From Treponema sp. (GTDB lineage: Bacteria > Spirochaetota > Spirochaetia > Treponematales > Breznakiellaceae): a DNA stretch of 34,051 nucleotides. Positions within the stretch are counted from its first letter, which is position 1. Each line of letters begins with the position of its first letter. This document shows, piece after piece, positions 7,766-15,771 of the stretch. The stretch covers positions 1 through 34,051 of the forward strand of contig JAIRYV010000061.1 of assembly GCA_031267685.1 (NCBI GenBank). Direction: 5' to 3'. The notes under the pieces are model-generated. The model made no database searches. It saw only the letters and a list, made by a program, of their open reading frames with translations, and was not told the DNA's origin. A program made the translations under genes and the position numbers.

Positions 7766-8704
7766 ATGGTAAAAAAAGAAAAGATGGTTAAGAAAAAGTG
7801 GACAAAAGACGATCTCCAGTTTTCCCTGTTGGCGTTGCCGACTACGGTCTGGTATATCCTCTTTTGTTATCTCCCCATGTTTGGCGTGATCATAGCCTTC
7901 AAAGACTATCGGATCACCGGCGGTTTTCTCAAAAGTGTCGTGGAAAGTAAATGGATCGGCCTTGAGAATTTCAAATTCCTGCTCAGCAGCCCGGACATCT
8001 GGATGGTTGTTGGCAACACCCTGACGTACAACGGGGTGATGATCGTACTCGGTGTGGTCATACCGATTACGCTGGCCTTGCTGGTGAGTGAATTATACAG
8101 CAAGGTGGCGGCAAAAGTGTACCAGACACTGCTTTTTTTCCCCTACTTCCTGTCGTGGGTCGTGGTATCCACCCTAGTGTGGGGATTTTTAAGCTACGAC
8201 ATGGGTATGGCGAACAGTGTGCTGACAGATATGGGCCTTCCGGTTCACCGTTGGTATATGGAACCGAAATTCTGGCCTGGCTTCCTGATATTCATGAGTC
8301 AGTGGAAAGGGGTCGGCTATGGCATGGTGGTGTATCTCGCGGCGATCACCTCGCAGGACAAGTCGATTTACGAGGCCGCGATTATCGACGGGGCCAGTAA
8401 GTGGCAGCAGATATGGTCGCTTACCATACCCATGATGAAAACGATCATTATCCTGATGTTTATCATGGCGGCGGGGCATATCTTCTACTCCGACTTCGGT
8501 CTATTCTATCAAGTGCCGAGAGATTCCAACTCTCTATACAATACGGTAACCACGCTGGATGTCTATGTATACAAACAGCTCAAGAGTTCCACCACTGGTA
8601 TGGCTGCTGCTGCGGCGTTTTTGCAAGCTGTCACTGCTTGTCTTATGACCCTGCTGGTAAACTGGATTGTCAAGAAAGTCGATGAAGAATCGGCAATGAT
8701 CTAA
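7766..8704 (+). CDS. ABC sugar transporter permease, LplB-like
   Basis: A 312-residue integral membrane protein with about six transmembrane helices, the first at ~25-45 after a lysine-rich cytoplasmic start. The ATPase-docking EAA loop reads Y-E-A-A-I-I-D-G-A-S-K-W-Q-Q-I-W-S-L-T-I-P (around residues 205-225). The opening L-L-A-L-P-T-T-V-W-Y-I-L-F-C-Y-L-P-M-F-G and the L-L-F-F-P-Y-F-L-S-W motif are typical of LplB/YteP-type CUT1 permeases, which take up oligosaccharides derived from polysaccharides. It is first in an operon with a second permease (13 bases downstream) and a binding protein. The start is fixed by AGGAGG at about 7752. No ATPase gene is nearby, as is common for CUT1 systems that share an MsmX-like ATPase. 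Confidence 0.9.
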   Translation: MVKKEKMVKKKWTKDDLQFSLLALPTTVWYILFCYLPMFGVIIAFKDYRITGGFLKSVVESKWIGLENFKFLLSSPDIWMVVGNTLTYNGVMIVLGVVIPITLALLVSELYSKVAAKVYQTLLFFPYFLSWVVVSTLVWGFLSYDMGMANSVLTDMGLPVHRWYMEPKFWPGFLIFMSQWKGVGYGMVVYLAAITSQDKSIYEAAIIDGASKWQQIWSLTIPMMKTIIILMFIMAAGHIFYSDFGLFYQVPRDSNSLYNTVTTLDVYVYKQLKSSTTGMAAAAAFLQAVTACLMTLLVNWIVKKVDEESAMI

Positions 8705-8717
8705 AAAGGAGGCGAAA

Positions 8718-9638
8718 ATGAGTGAGAAAACAAGCAGTATCGCAAAGTTCACGCGGGTGAGTCCAGTATCGAATGTGATCTTTAATATTATTATGGTGGT
8801 ACTGGCCTTAGGCTGTATCGTTCCCATGCTTTTGGTCGTATCCATTTCTTTTTCGGAGGAAGAGTCCCTGCGGGAATTTGGCTACCAGTTGATTCCCCGG
8901 ACCTTTTCGCTGGAAGGATACAGCTACCTTTTCAAACAGCGGGGGACGATTCTTCCTTCGCTGGGGATGTCCATATTTGTAACGGGGGTTGGAACGACCT
9001 TAGGAGTTGTCCTCAACGCGCTTATGGGGTATGTGCTGTCCCGACGGGAATACTTTCTCCAGAAATTTTTCGTATGGTTTGTGTTTGTCCCGATGATTTT
9101 TAACGGTGGTCTTGTTGCCAGCTATTTTATCGTGGCCCAGTTCCTGCACTTGCGGGATTCGGTCTGGGTATTGATCCTACCTTTGGCGGTTTCATCGTAT
9201 AACGTGATTCTGTGCAAGACCTTTTTCCGGTCGACCATACCGGATTCCGTCATTGAGTCTGCAAAAATAGACGGGGCGAGTCAGTTGACAATCTTTTTCA
9301 AGATTGTGTTCCCCCTGTCTCTGCCAGTACTGGCGACCATCGGGCTTTTCCTGAGTTTCGGCTACTGGAACGACTGGTTTACGTCCATGTTGTACATTGA
9401 TAACCCCAGTCTTTTCACCTTGCAGGCTTATTTGAACAGGCTTTTGGGAGACATCAACTTTCTGGCACAGAATGCCGCACTTTTGGGGGTTTCTCAGGCT
9501 CAGCTTTTGGCCACGATGCCTAAGGAGGCGGCCCGTATGGCGATTGTCGTGGTGGCAGTGCTACCGATTGCCTGTGCCTATCCCTTCTTCCAGCGCTACT
9601 TTGTGTCAGGCTTGACGGTCGGCGCGGTAAAAGGCTAG
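8718..9638 (+). CDS. ABC sugar transporter permease, YtcP/LplC-like
   Basis: A 306-residue membrane protein with six predicted helices. Its EAA loop is E-S-A-K-I-D-G-A-S-Q-L-T-I-F-F-K-I-V-F-P. The C-terminus reads Y-P-F-F-Q-R-Y-F-V-S-G-L-T-V-G-A-V-K-G, the conserved ending of MalG-type permeases. AAGGAGG lies eight bases before the ATG. It pairs with the upstream permease to form the translocation channel of an oligosaccharide importer. A hairpin and a separate promoter lie between this gene and the binding-protein gene. Confidence 0.9.
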   Translation: MSEKTSSIAKFTRVSPVSNVIFNIIMVVLALGCIVPMLLVVSISFSEEESLREFGYQLIPRTFSLEGYSYLFKQRGTILPSLGMSIFVTGVGTTLGVVLNALMGYVLSRREYFLQKFFVWFVFVPMIFNGGLVASYFIVAQFLHLRDSVWVLILPLAVSSYNVILCKTFFRSTIPDSVIESAKIDGASQLTIFFKIVFPLSLPVLATIGLFLSFGYWNDWFTSMLYIDNPSLFTLQAYLNRLLGDINFLAQNAALLGVSQAQLLATMPKEAARMAIVVVAVLPIACAYPFFQRYFVSGLTVGAVKG

Positions 9639-9644
9639 GGCAAC

Positions 9645-9675
9645 GCTGATTAACTTGACGCTAATCAGTGCTTTT
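9645..9675 (+). terminator. Intercistronic stem-loop after the permeases
   Basis: CTGATTA (9646-9652) pairs with TAATCAG (9662-9668), extended by a G-T and a C-G pair, around a nine-base loop. A short CTTTTCT run follows. It may attenuate or process the transcript so that the binding protein is made in excess, an inference from its position. Confidence 0.5.
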
Positions 9676-9679
9676 CTAG

Positions 9680-9709
9680 TTGAACAGATAGTAATCCCGG
9701 TTGTATAAT
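9680..9709 (+). promoter_or_regulatory. Predicted internal promoter for the binding-protein gene
   Basis: TTGAAC (9680-9685), an 18-bp spacer and a consensus TATAAT (9704-9709) lie 43 bases upstream of the binding-protein ATG. This would allow separate, stronger expression of the substrate-binding protein. Confidence 0.6.
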
Positions 9710-9751
9710 TGGGGAGCTTCAAATGGAGCAATTTTAATTAGGAGAAGAAGA

Positions 9752-11194
9752 ATGAAGAAGTTGTTTTTAGTTGGAACGGTTTTGGCGCTGATCTTGAGTG
9801 GAGGCACCAAGGCCATGGCCGCAGGGTCGTCGCAGGGAGGGACGTCTACAGTTCCTACGCTTATCTGGTGGCAGATAGGGAGCGGGCAGGCGAACTTTGC
9901 TGATGACCTCAAGGTTATCAGTGACTACACCCAGGAAAAGATCGGAGTGCGGGTCGATATTAAGCAGGCGGGCTGGGGAGACGCGGGGAATCGTTTTACC
10001 ACGATGATCAATGCCGGCGAATATTACGATATTCTGTTCACGGACTTGGGGTCGTATAACCGCTTTGTGAGCTTGGGAGCATTCGCGGATTTGACTGACC
10101 TCGTGCCGCAACACACGCCTAAGTTGCAGGCGTATATCCCGGACGTGCTATGGGCAGGGGTGAACGTGAAAGGCCGGATATATTCGGTTCCGACCTACAA
10201 GGACTCCTCCAAGACTGTCTATTATTTCTGGGACCACGCCATTGTGCAGAAATACCAGCTTAATATCAATGACACCTCTTTTGCCAACTTGGACCGGTCA
10301 TTCCGGCAAATCAAGGCAGGCGAGGGGCAGCGTTACTATCCGTTTTCTTTGGCAAGGGGTTCCGCACAGATCGCTTTTGACCAGTACGATTCTTTGGCCG
10401 CAGGTCTGCTGCCTCTGGGAGTGCGTCTGGACGATACGAACCGTCGGGTAGTCAACACTTTGGAACAGGCCGATGTCCGGCAGGTCTTTGATTACCTCCA
10501 CCAGTGGTATGAGGCAGGGATCATCAATCCTGATGCTAACATGATAGACGAGACTCCCAAATACCGGCCTTTCTTCATGGCTCAGGCTTGGACGGGTGTA
10601 GCGGCTTCGTATGCCACTTCGGCCGGGATCGACCGATATGATGCGGCCCGCTATTTTGGCCCGTCCTATTCCACTGATTCCATCCAGGGATCGATGAACG
10701 CGATCAGTGTCAACTCCAAATATAAGGTGGAGGCATTGAAACTCCTTGAACTCATCAACACGGATACTAAATTTCGGGATATGATTGGTTACGGTATTGA
10801 AGGGAAGCATTTTCACTATGTGAACAACGGGACTGCGGTTCACCGTGACCGGACGGACTGGCCGCTGATCAACTATCAGGAGGCGAGCTTCTTTATCGAG
10901 ACCCCGGAAGACACTGTACCGTCCGGATATTGGAACGAAGTATTGCAACTGAACGAGGAAGCAACGCCTTCAGTCGTGCTAGGCTTTATGCTGGACCTGG
11001 AGCCGATTCGTACTGAGATAGCCAATTGTCAGACCGCATGGTCTAAATACGCGACCGACCTTAATACAGGCGCGTCTGATCCTGCGGTGGCTTTGCCTCA
11101 GGTGATAACGGAACTGAAAAATGCGGGATTTGATAGGATTATCGCAGAAGCCCAGCGCCAGGTGGACGAGTACGCTAAAACGCTGAAGAACTAA
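9752..11194 (+). CDS. Extracellular sugar-binding protein, LplA/YtcQ-like
   Basis: The start is ATG 9752, seven bases after AGGAG; an upstream in-frame ATG at 9701 lies inside the promoter. The 480-residue product opens M-K-K-L-F-L-V-G-T-V-L-A-L-I-L-S-G-G and has a signal peptidase I-like site after A-M-A at residue ~23. No lipobox cysteine is seen, unusual for a spirochaete or Gram-positive relative, which normally anchors this protein as a lipoprotein. T-L-I-W-W-Q-I-G, Y-Y-D-I-L-F-T-D and F-A-D-L-T-D-L-V resemble LplA/YtcQ CUT1 binding proteins. It delivers an oligosaccharide to the two permeases upstream. The ligand is unknown; the dehydratase remnant nearby hints at acidic plant-polysaccharide sugars. 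Two terminators follow. Confidence 0.85.
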   Translation: MKKLFLVGTVLALILSGGTKAMAAGSSQGGTSTVPTLIWWQIGSGQANFADDLKVISDYTQEKIGVRVDIKQAGWGDAGNRFTTMINAGEYYDILFTDLGSYNRFVSLGAFADLTDLVPQHTPKLQAYIPDVLWAGVNVKGRIYSVPTYKDSSKTVYYFWDHAIVQKYQLNINDTSFANLDRSFRQIKAGEGQRYYPFSLARGSAQIAFDQYDSLAAGLLPLGVRLDDTNRRVVNTLEQADVRQVFDYLHQWYEAGIINPDANMIDETPKYRPFFMAQAWTGVAASYATSAGIDRYDAARYFGPSYSTDSIQGSMNAISVNSKYKVEALKLLELINTDTKFRDMIGYGIEGKHFHYVNNGTAVHRDRTDWPLINYQEASFFIETPEDTVPSGYWNEVLQLNEEATPSVVLGFMLDLEPIRTEIANCQTAWSKYATDLNTGASDPAVALPQVITELKNAGFDRIIAEAQRQVDEYAKTLKN

Positions 11195-11202
11195 TGCATC
11201 AA

Positions 11203-11226
11203 GCGGCGATTGACGCCGTCTTTTAC
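11203..11226 (+). terminator. Terminator hairpin of the transport operon
   Basis: CGGCG and CGCCG (11204-11208, 11214-11218) enclose ATTGA and are followed by TCTTTTA, directly after the binding-protein stop. Confidence 0.6.
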
Positions 11227-11270
11227 GAAGTTTATCCCTAATAATAAATAGGGAACTCAAAAAAGTTGAG

Positions 11271-11309
11271 CTGGTCTCAAATCCTATCAGGGTTTGAGAC
11301 CAGTTTTTT
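11271..11309 (+). terminator. Strong rho-independent terminator
   Basis: CTGGTCTCAAA (11271-11281) pairs perfectly with TTTGAGACCAG (11293-11303), followed at once by six T residues. It is the second and stronger terminator of the sugar-transport operon. Confidence 0.85.
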
Positions 11310-11353
11310 CGTTCGAACTCACGTTAAATCTAAGGCTGCTCTTTCGATGCAGT

Positions 11354-11529
11354 AAGGACACATCATAGGGGAAACCCAGAATCATATCCTTAGTTTTTAA
11401 GCATGAAGATATGATACAGGGAAATTGTCCAATTTTCTCTATTTTTTGCAATGTGATCCATGTTGCTAAGGAAAACATCTCTGCTAAACGTACACCATCA
11501 ATCAATGAGGATAGGTTATGCCAGTAAAT
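11354..11529 (-). pseudogene. Truncated duplicate of the PocR/AraC gene 5' end and its leader
   Basis: From about 11354 the sequence follows the region 6254-6520 in the same orientation: the codons for M-I-L-G-F-P-Y-D-V-S of the regulator, a deletion of roughly 95 bp, the codons around its start, the upstream leader, and the 49-bp block at 11481-11529 (47 of 49 identical to 6472-6520). It then runs into a second 24-bp array. Only about the first 60 codons of the regulator are represented and these are broken, so this is a remnant of a second regulator/leader module. Confidence 0.75.
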
Positions 11530-11691
11530 CAGCCTGGTGGCATGTATCGTGTTACGTTATCAATGTATCAGATACTGTACGTGTCAATGTATCTGACACG
11601 GGACGTGTCATGGTTTCAGACACGGGACGTGTCAATGTTCAAGACACGTATCGTGTCATGGTTTCAGACACGGGACGTGTTGGTATGCTGA
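11518..11691 (+). CDS. Possible small ORF running through the 24-bp array
   Basis: ATG at 11518 lies behind GAGGATAGG in the conserved leader block and stays open for 57 codons through the array, which gives an eight-residue periodic peptide (for example S-W-F-Q-T-R-D-V). The equivalent frame in the first copy ends after six codons (M-P-V-N-T-Y), so the length is not conserved. A leader peptide or chance ORF is more likely than a functional protein. Confidence 0.2.
   Translation: MPVNQPGGMYRVTLSMYQILYVSMYLTRDVSWFQTRDVSMFKTRIVSWFQTRDVLVC
11571..11690 (+). repeat. Second 24-bp repeat array
   Basis: Units start at 11571, 11595, 11619, 11643 and 11667. Each holds the dyad GACACGGGACGTGTC or a close variant and the join TCTGACACG or TCAGACACG. 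The units match those at 6559-6693, and the upstream flank is the duplicated leader. Confidence 0.8.
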
Positions 11692-11717
11692 TATACTTAT
11701 GACATGAGGTGGATTAA

Positions 11718-11807
11718 ATGAAAGAAAAGCCAAAGAGTCTTGAAAGTTTCGCGCATAGTGTCAGATACAGCGGCATTAAAGTAAAATCGTCATCAAGATC
11801 AATATAG
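11718..11807 (+). CDS. Possible 29-residue small ORF
   Basis: ATG 11718 follows ATGAGGTGG at a good distance and opens a 29-codon frame (M-K-E-K-P-K-S-L-E-S-F-A-H-S). It includes a GTGTCAGATAC near-copy of the repeat core. It may be the stub of a gene lost with the duplicated module. Nothing else supports coding; the rest of 11692-11860 shows no gene. Confidence 0.2.
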   Translation: MKEKPKSLESFAHSVRYSGIKVKSSSRSI

Positions 11808-11860
11808 GTATGAGAACGACTATTACTGGACAACGCTACCTACTCGCCTAGCTTAGGCTT

Positions 11861-12907
11861 CTAGTCAACCGGCGCATTGTCAATCATATCCATAGCTGTT
11901 CTTAGTACGCTGTCAACATTCTCTTTTGTTACCAGTACGCCAAAGCCCTGGGCTATAAGATGGGGTTCGGCGCGTCCATACACGATGGCGTCAAGGACAA
12001 GATCGCCGGTTTCGATGTTATGATGAAACACGTCGTCAAAGTTCGCGTTGTTGATGCTGATGTCGTTGATGCCGGCAAAGTTGTAGTAATCGCTTATGTC
12101 CGCCAATTTGCACAGGAAGTCAAGATAACCGTGTTCAACAAAAAGCCGGTACTCGGCTTCGTGCAATGGAGTGGTAAATATAATAAGACTGACGTTGTAT
12201 TGCTGACAAAGAGTAACAATGTTTTTTATATCGTTTAAGCCTTCATCGATACGGTTTTCGATGGGACGCGACAAAAAGCGCGTTTGTAGTTGAAGCGCGA
12301 GGTTGTCCCATTGATAACTTGCGGGCTTTTCTGTCCGCGCTTTACCGCCGTTCTCATAAAATTGTCTGCGATATTCTTCGCTGTCTTTCGCTTTATGCCG
12401 AAGCGTTGTCAGAAGCGAAGAATACACGAGCGGATTGCAATAGCTGGTAAGAAACTCCGCGTAACGTAAATCTTTAGGAGCAGAACCAGATGGATACGGC
12501 TTTGTGCCTAATTGTTGCTCACTTATAGATGGATCAAGCCAGCCGGAAGCTGTATCAATGCCCAGAAAAACGGTTTTGGGGATGATGCCATTTTCAAGAA
12601 GAACGTGCAGATTGTCAAAATATTCCTTTGGAGTTCCCCAAGGATGAGTCATATTATAACAGTGAAGGTCTGTAATGCGGGCAACGTCCAAGGCGCTTAC
12701 TTTCGAGCTTCCTAAAATAAAAGCGTCGAACTTATCAGGGTTATCAAGAATATAGCGCATCTTGATATAGTTACTATTTATGCTGCCGGTGTCGCGGACG
12801 TTTTTATAGTGAAACACATTAAAGGGATCGTACAAAACCGGAAGTACAAATGCGACAGGAATATAACACAGCAAAAGTGCGATAGCTTTTTGTATAAACT
12901 TTTTCAT
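11861..12907 (-). CDS. Membrane-anchored protein, SGNH/DltD-AlgJ-like partner of the MBOAT protein
   Basis: A 348-residue protein with one N-terminal membrane anchor (residues ~7-25) and an extracytoplasmic body. F-D-A-F-I-L-G-S-S-K-V-S (around 60-71) resembles the first SGNH-hydrolase block, and V-F-L-G-I-D-T-A-S-G (around 113) a later strand. It ends without further helices. Proteins of this layout often follow MBOAT acyltransferases (DltD with DltB, AlgJ/AlgX with AlgI) and complete acyl transfer to a cell-surface polymer. It is last in a four-gene operon, 12 bases after the MBOAT gene, with AAAGG before the ATG. Catalytic residues could not be assigned securely, so the enzymatic role is inferred from context. 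Confidence 0.6.
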   Translation of the reverse strand: MKKFIQKAIALLLCYIPVAFVLPVLYDPFNVFHYKNVRDTGSINSNYIKMRYILDNPDKFDAFILGSSKVSALDVARITDLHCYNMTHPWGTPKEYFDNLHVLLENGIIPKTVFLGIDTASGWLDPSISEQQLGTKPYPSGSAPKDLRYAEFLTSYCNPLVYSSLLTTLRHKAKDSEEYRRQFYENGGKARTEKPASYQWDNLALQLQTRFLSRPIENRIDEGLNDIKNIVTLCQQYNVSLIIFTTPLHEAEYRLFVEHGYLDFLCKLADISDYYNFAGINDISINNANFDDVFHHNIETGDLVLDAIVYGRAEPHLIAQGFGVLVTKENVDSVLRTAMDMIDNAPVD

Positions 12908-12919
12908 GGCAGACCTTTT

Positions 12920-14389
12920 TCAAAATTGCTGATACACAAATTCCTGCGTATCCGCGCCGAATAAATAGGCGCTGACAAGCACTGCAATCAAAACATACAC
13001 GGCATAACGACATACTCTGTTGAACTTTATTACCAGACAAAGCGCATATTCCATCTTATAGCGAAAGCTGAACCATTCCAAAAACAGAAGCGCGACAGAA
13101 GCCAGTATCCTTGTTTCACCCTGTAAGCTTTTGCTGGAAAGCACAAGAGGAAAAAAATTAAAGACTAAAGCGCGCAGATATTCCAGCCAGTGGCTTAGGT
13201 TATTTGCACGTAACATTGTCATGCCAAAAGTTACCAGCGTAAAAGTGAGCAGCATATGCAAAGCGTCTTTTAGCGGCGGTAAACCTATTTTATTTAGGCG
13301 ATGTTTGGGGATTCTGCCAAAATTTTCGCTTATGATGAGGGGAATGTATAGAATGCCGTGATACACACCCAGCACAACGAATGTCCAGTTCGCGCCATGC
13401 CAAAGTCCTACCAAAAGAAAGTTAATACTAATGGCGAGTATTACGCCCATTTTGCCCCATGTGCGGAAACGGTCGTGGAGAGGCATGAAGACGTAATCAG
13501 TAAGCCACGAGGTGAGGGATATATGCCAATTCCGCCAGAATTCTGCGATGTTTCGGGCGAAAAATGGATAGTTAAAATTCTTCGTGGTGTTAAGCGCCAA
13601 AAGTTTTCCGGCGCCAATGGCCATATCAGAATAACCGGAAAAGTCAGCGTAAATCTGCACGGAAAAGAGAAAGGCCGCAATAAGCAGATTTATCCCCGTT
13701 GTTTTTGAAGGCGCGTTCCAAGCGTTGTCTATGGTAACGGTAAACCTGTCTGCAATCACCAGCTTTTTAAACATACCCCACAGCATTTGACGTACGCCGT
13801 CAACCGCAATGCGGTAATCGAATTTACGTTCAGAACGAAGCTGGGGAATAAATTTGTCGGGCCGGTCGATGGGGCCTGCAGTCATGGTGGGAAAAAACGC
13901 GACATATACTGCAAAAGGAATCACGCCACGCACTGATGCTACTGTTTTGTCCCGCACTTCAAAACAATAGCTTATAAGTTTGAATGTCCAGAAACTAAGG
14001 CCGAGGGGCATAATAATATGCAGGGTGTGTATATTTACCTGTAAGCCGAAGAGGTGGAATAGGTCAACAAACGAAGTGATAAAGAAATTGAGATACTTGA
14101 AATACAAAAGTAACGCGACTCCTATACACGCGCCAAGGGCTGCAAGCATATTTGCCTTGGCGGACGATTCTCCGGCGTCCGCAATGGCTATGCCTAGTGC
14201 GTAGTACACGGTGCTTGTCGCGATAAGCAAGGGGATCATCTTCCAGTTTACGAGGCCGTAAAAAAGATAACTTGCTGTAAGCAGCAGTAGGTTTTGATAC
14301 AACGCCTTGTCCCGAACTCTCAACGGGGCGTAATAGAGCAGAAAGACCGCGCCAAAGAAGACGATAAAGGGCAGCGAATGAATGGTCAT
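12920..14389 (-). CDS. MBOAT-family membrane O-acyltransferase (DltB/AlgI-like)
   Basis: A polytopic protein of 489 residues with about ten hydrophobic segments. Motifs of the AlgI/DltB group are present: S-F-W-T-F-K-L-I-S-Y, F-F-P-T-M-T-A-G-P-I-D-R-P, F-W-R-N-W-H-I-S-L-T-S-W-L and G-L-W-H-G-A-N-W-T-F, the last containing the invariant MBOAT histidine. Such proteins move acyl groups across the membrane to extracytoplasmic polysaccharides or teichoic acids. The ATG at 14389 overlaps the upstream synthase stop (ATGA); a TTG seven codons earlier is less likely. The linked acyl carrier protein and ketoacyl synthase suggest the donor is an acyl-ACP made on site. The acceptor is unknown. Confidence 0.9.
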   Translation of the reverse strand: MTIHSLPFIVFFGAVFLLYYAPLRVRDKALYQNLLLLTASYLFYGLVNWKMIPLLIATSTVYYALGIAIADAGESSAKANMLAALGACIGVALLLYFKYLNFFITSFVDLFHLFGLQVNIHTLHIIMPLGLSFWTFKLISYCFEVRDKTVASVRGVIPFAVYVAFFPTMTAGPIDRPDKFIPQLRSERKFDYRIAVDGVRQMLWGMFKKLVIADRFTVTIDNAWNAPSKTTGINLLIAAFLFSVQIYADFSGYSDMAIGAGKLLALNTTKNFNYPFFARNIAEFWRNWHISLTSWLTDYVFMPLHDRFRTWGKMGVILAISINFLLVGLWHGANWTFVVLGVYHGILYIPLIISENFGRIPKHRLNKIGLPPLKDALHMLLTFTLVTFGMTMLRANNLSHWLEYLRALVFNFFPLVLSSKSLQGETRILASVALLFLEWFSFRYKMEYALCLVIKFNRVCRYAVYVLIAVLVSAYLFGADTQEFVYQQF

Positions 14390-15384
14390 GTCAGGATACA
14401 GCCTCCCCAAGAAAGTCCAACGCCAAAACCGGCGAGCAGTATTTTTGTTCCTTTTTGTATCAAGCCTTTTTCAAGAGTTTCGCATAGAGCGATAGGTATT
14501 GAGCTTGATACCGTGTTGCCAAGTTCCGGCAGATTCACAAAGAACTTGTCTTTATCGATGTTTAATTTTTTTCGCAACTGCTCAAGCATATATCCGTTTG
14601 CCTGATGAAACACAAACAGATCGACATCGCTTTGGATGGCTTTGTTTTTTCGTAAGGTTTCTTCCACCATTGCGGGGACTGTGCGAAGCGTGAATGAATA
14701 GATTTCCCCGCCGTTCATATAAAGGTGATCTGGCGATACTGGGTTTCCGTAGTTGTCTGTTTCAAGTGCGTTGAGAGGCGCCTGATTACGCGCTCCGCCG
14801 GTACGGACGATCAAGTTTTCCGCGCCGGCGCCATCAGTGCCAAGGCAAAATGCGCCTAGCTCCGCGAATCCTTCATTGGCAATCAGTGTGGCACTGGCTC
14901 CATCGCCAAAGATGCTTCTGCACGCCTTGTCTTGTGGATGTAAATACCGGCTGTAGGTTTCTGCGGTGAGGAGTAGCACGTTTGACGCGATGCCTCCGGC
15001 CAGCAAGCCCTTTGCTAAAGACAGGCCATAAATGTAACCAGAGCAGCCCTGGTTAAAGTCCAGCGCGCCTGTATGGACGGACAGTCCCAACCGGTTCTGG
15101 AGCAGACATGCGGAGGCGGGCAAAACGTAATCCGGGCTTTGTGTGCAGAAGAGCAGGTAATCAACAGCGGCTTTGTCGACACGGCACTGTTCAAAGAGGT
15201 TTTGAGCGGCGCGTTCCGCCATATCTGTCGCGGTCTCGTTAGCCGTCGCGATGTGCCGTGTGTTGACGCCGACTTTGGACAGTATCTTTGCCGCGTTCCA
15301 TTCGGGAAACTCCCGCTCCAGGTCGGCGTTGGAGAGCTCTCCTTCCGGCAGATAGCGAGCAATGGCTTTGATAAAGGCTTTCAT
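14386..15384 (-). CDS. 3-oxoacyl-ACP synthase III (FabH-like)
   Basis: A 332-residue thiolase-fold condensing enzyme. The Cys-His-Asn triad is visible as Cys114 (F-N-Q-G-C-S-G-Y), His260 (V-F-H-Q-A-N-G-Y) and Asn290 (L-G-N-T-V-S-S-S). Length and triad spacing fit FabH, which joins an acyl-CoA to malonyl-ACP. Here it is overlapped on both sides by ATGA junctions, with a dedicated acyl carrier protein upstream and an MBOAT gene downstream, and no other fatty-acid genes. A specialised role in making a short acyl group for polymer modification is therefore more likely than housekeeping fatty-acid initiation. Confidence 0.9.
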   Translation of the reverse strand: MKAFIKAIARYLPEGELSNADLEREFPEWNAAKILSKVGVNTRHIATANETATDMAERAAQNLFEQCRVDKAAVDYLLFCTQSPDYVLPASACLLQNRLGLSVHTGALDFNQGCSGYIYGLSLAKGLLAGGIASNVLLLTAETYSRYLHPQDKACRSIFGDGASATLIANEGFAELGAFCLGTDGAGAENLIVRTGGARNQAPLNALETDNYGNPVSPDHLYMNGGEIYSFTLRTVPAMVEETLRKNKAIQSDVDLFVFHQANGYMLEQLRKKLNIDKDKFFVNLPELGNTVSSSIPIALCETLEKGLIQKGTKILLAGFGVGLSWGGCILT

Positions 15385-15635
15385 GCACGATTCCCCGTGT
15401 TGTTTGGCCGGTAAGCGTGGATGGTTTCAAACAGGTCTTTGATGGTTATGGCTTTTTTCAAGTCGTTAGCCCTGAGCGTAACGCCGTATTTGTTATCCAC
15501 CATTGTCATAATGATCAGCGCCAGCATTGAGTCCCATTCCTCAAGGGCTTTGAATTCCGTTTCCGCCGTGAAGACGCTTCGGTCTGTCTCATCAAACTCG
15601 GCGGCAAATAAGTCAATGAATCTCTCTATTTCCAT
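15381..15635 (-). CDS. Acyl carrier protein
   Basis: An 84-residue acidic four-helix carrier. The phosphopantetheine serine lies in E-W-D-S-M-L-A-L, near residue 36, where typical ACPs have D-S-L. AAGGAG sits six bases before the ATG, and its stop overlaps the start of the FabH-like gene. Sequence around the serine (W-D-S-M) is closer to specialised carriers of the Dlt or polymer-modification kind than to fatty-acid AcpP. It probably holds the acyl group made by the synthase next door and passes it to the MBOAT protein. Confidence 0.85.
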   Translation of the reverse strand: MEIERFIDLFAAEFDETDRSVFTAETEFKALEEWDSMLALIIMTMVDNKYGVTLRANDLKKAITIKDLFETIHAYRPNNTGNRA

Positions 15636-15692
15636 AAGACACTCCTTAGTGGGAATATGCTTTTCCCGTTAATATCAGACTATATACTTGAT

Positions 15693-15722
15693 ATTATCAG
15701 TGTTATAACCCGAAGATGTCAA
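15693..15722 (-). promoter_or_regulatory. Predicted promoter of the ACP-MBOAT operon
   Basis: On the minus strand TTGACA (15722-15717), an 18-bp spacer and GATAAT (15698-15693) lie about 60 bases upstream of the ACP start. The interval to the divergent XRE gene (15636-15771) is AT-rich and includes GATGT...ACATC arms at 15715-15743, a possible operator. Confidence 0.55.
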
Positions 15723-15771
15723 GTGTTAATACCTGTCAACATCTAAGTATCCTTGTTGCAAGGTTATTTGG

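Noticed and set aside
6528..11700. Insertion sequence or transposon carrying the transporter
   Set aside because: No transposase or terminal inverted repeats were found; the flanking direct copies are explained by duplication of the regulator and leader.
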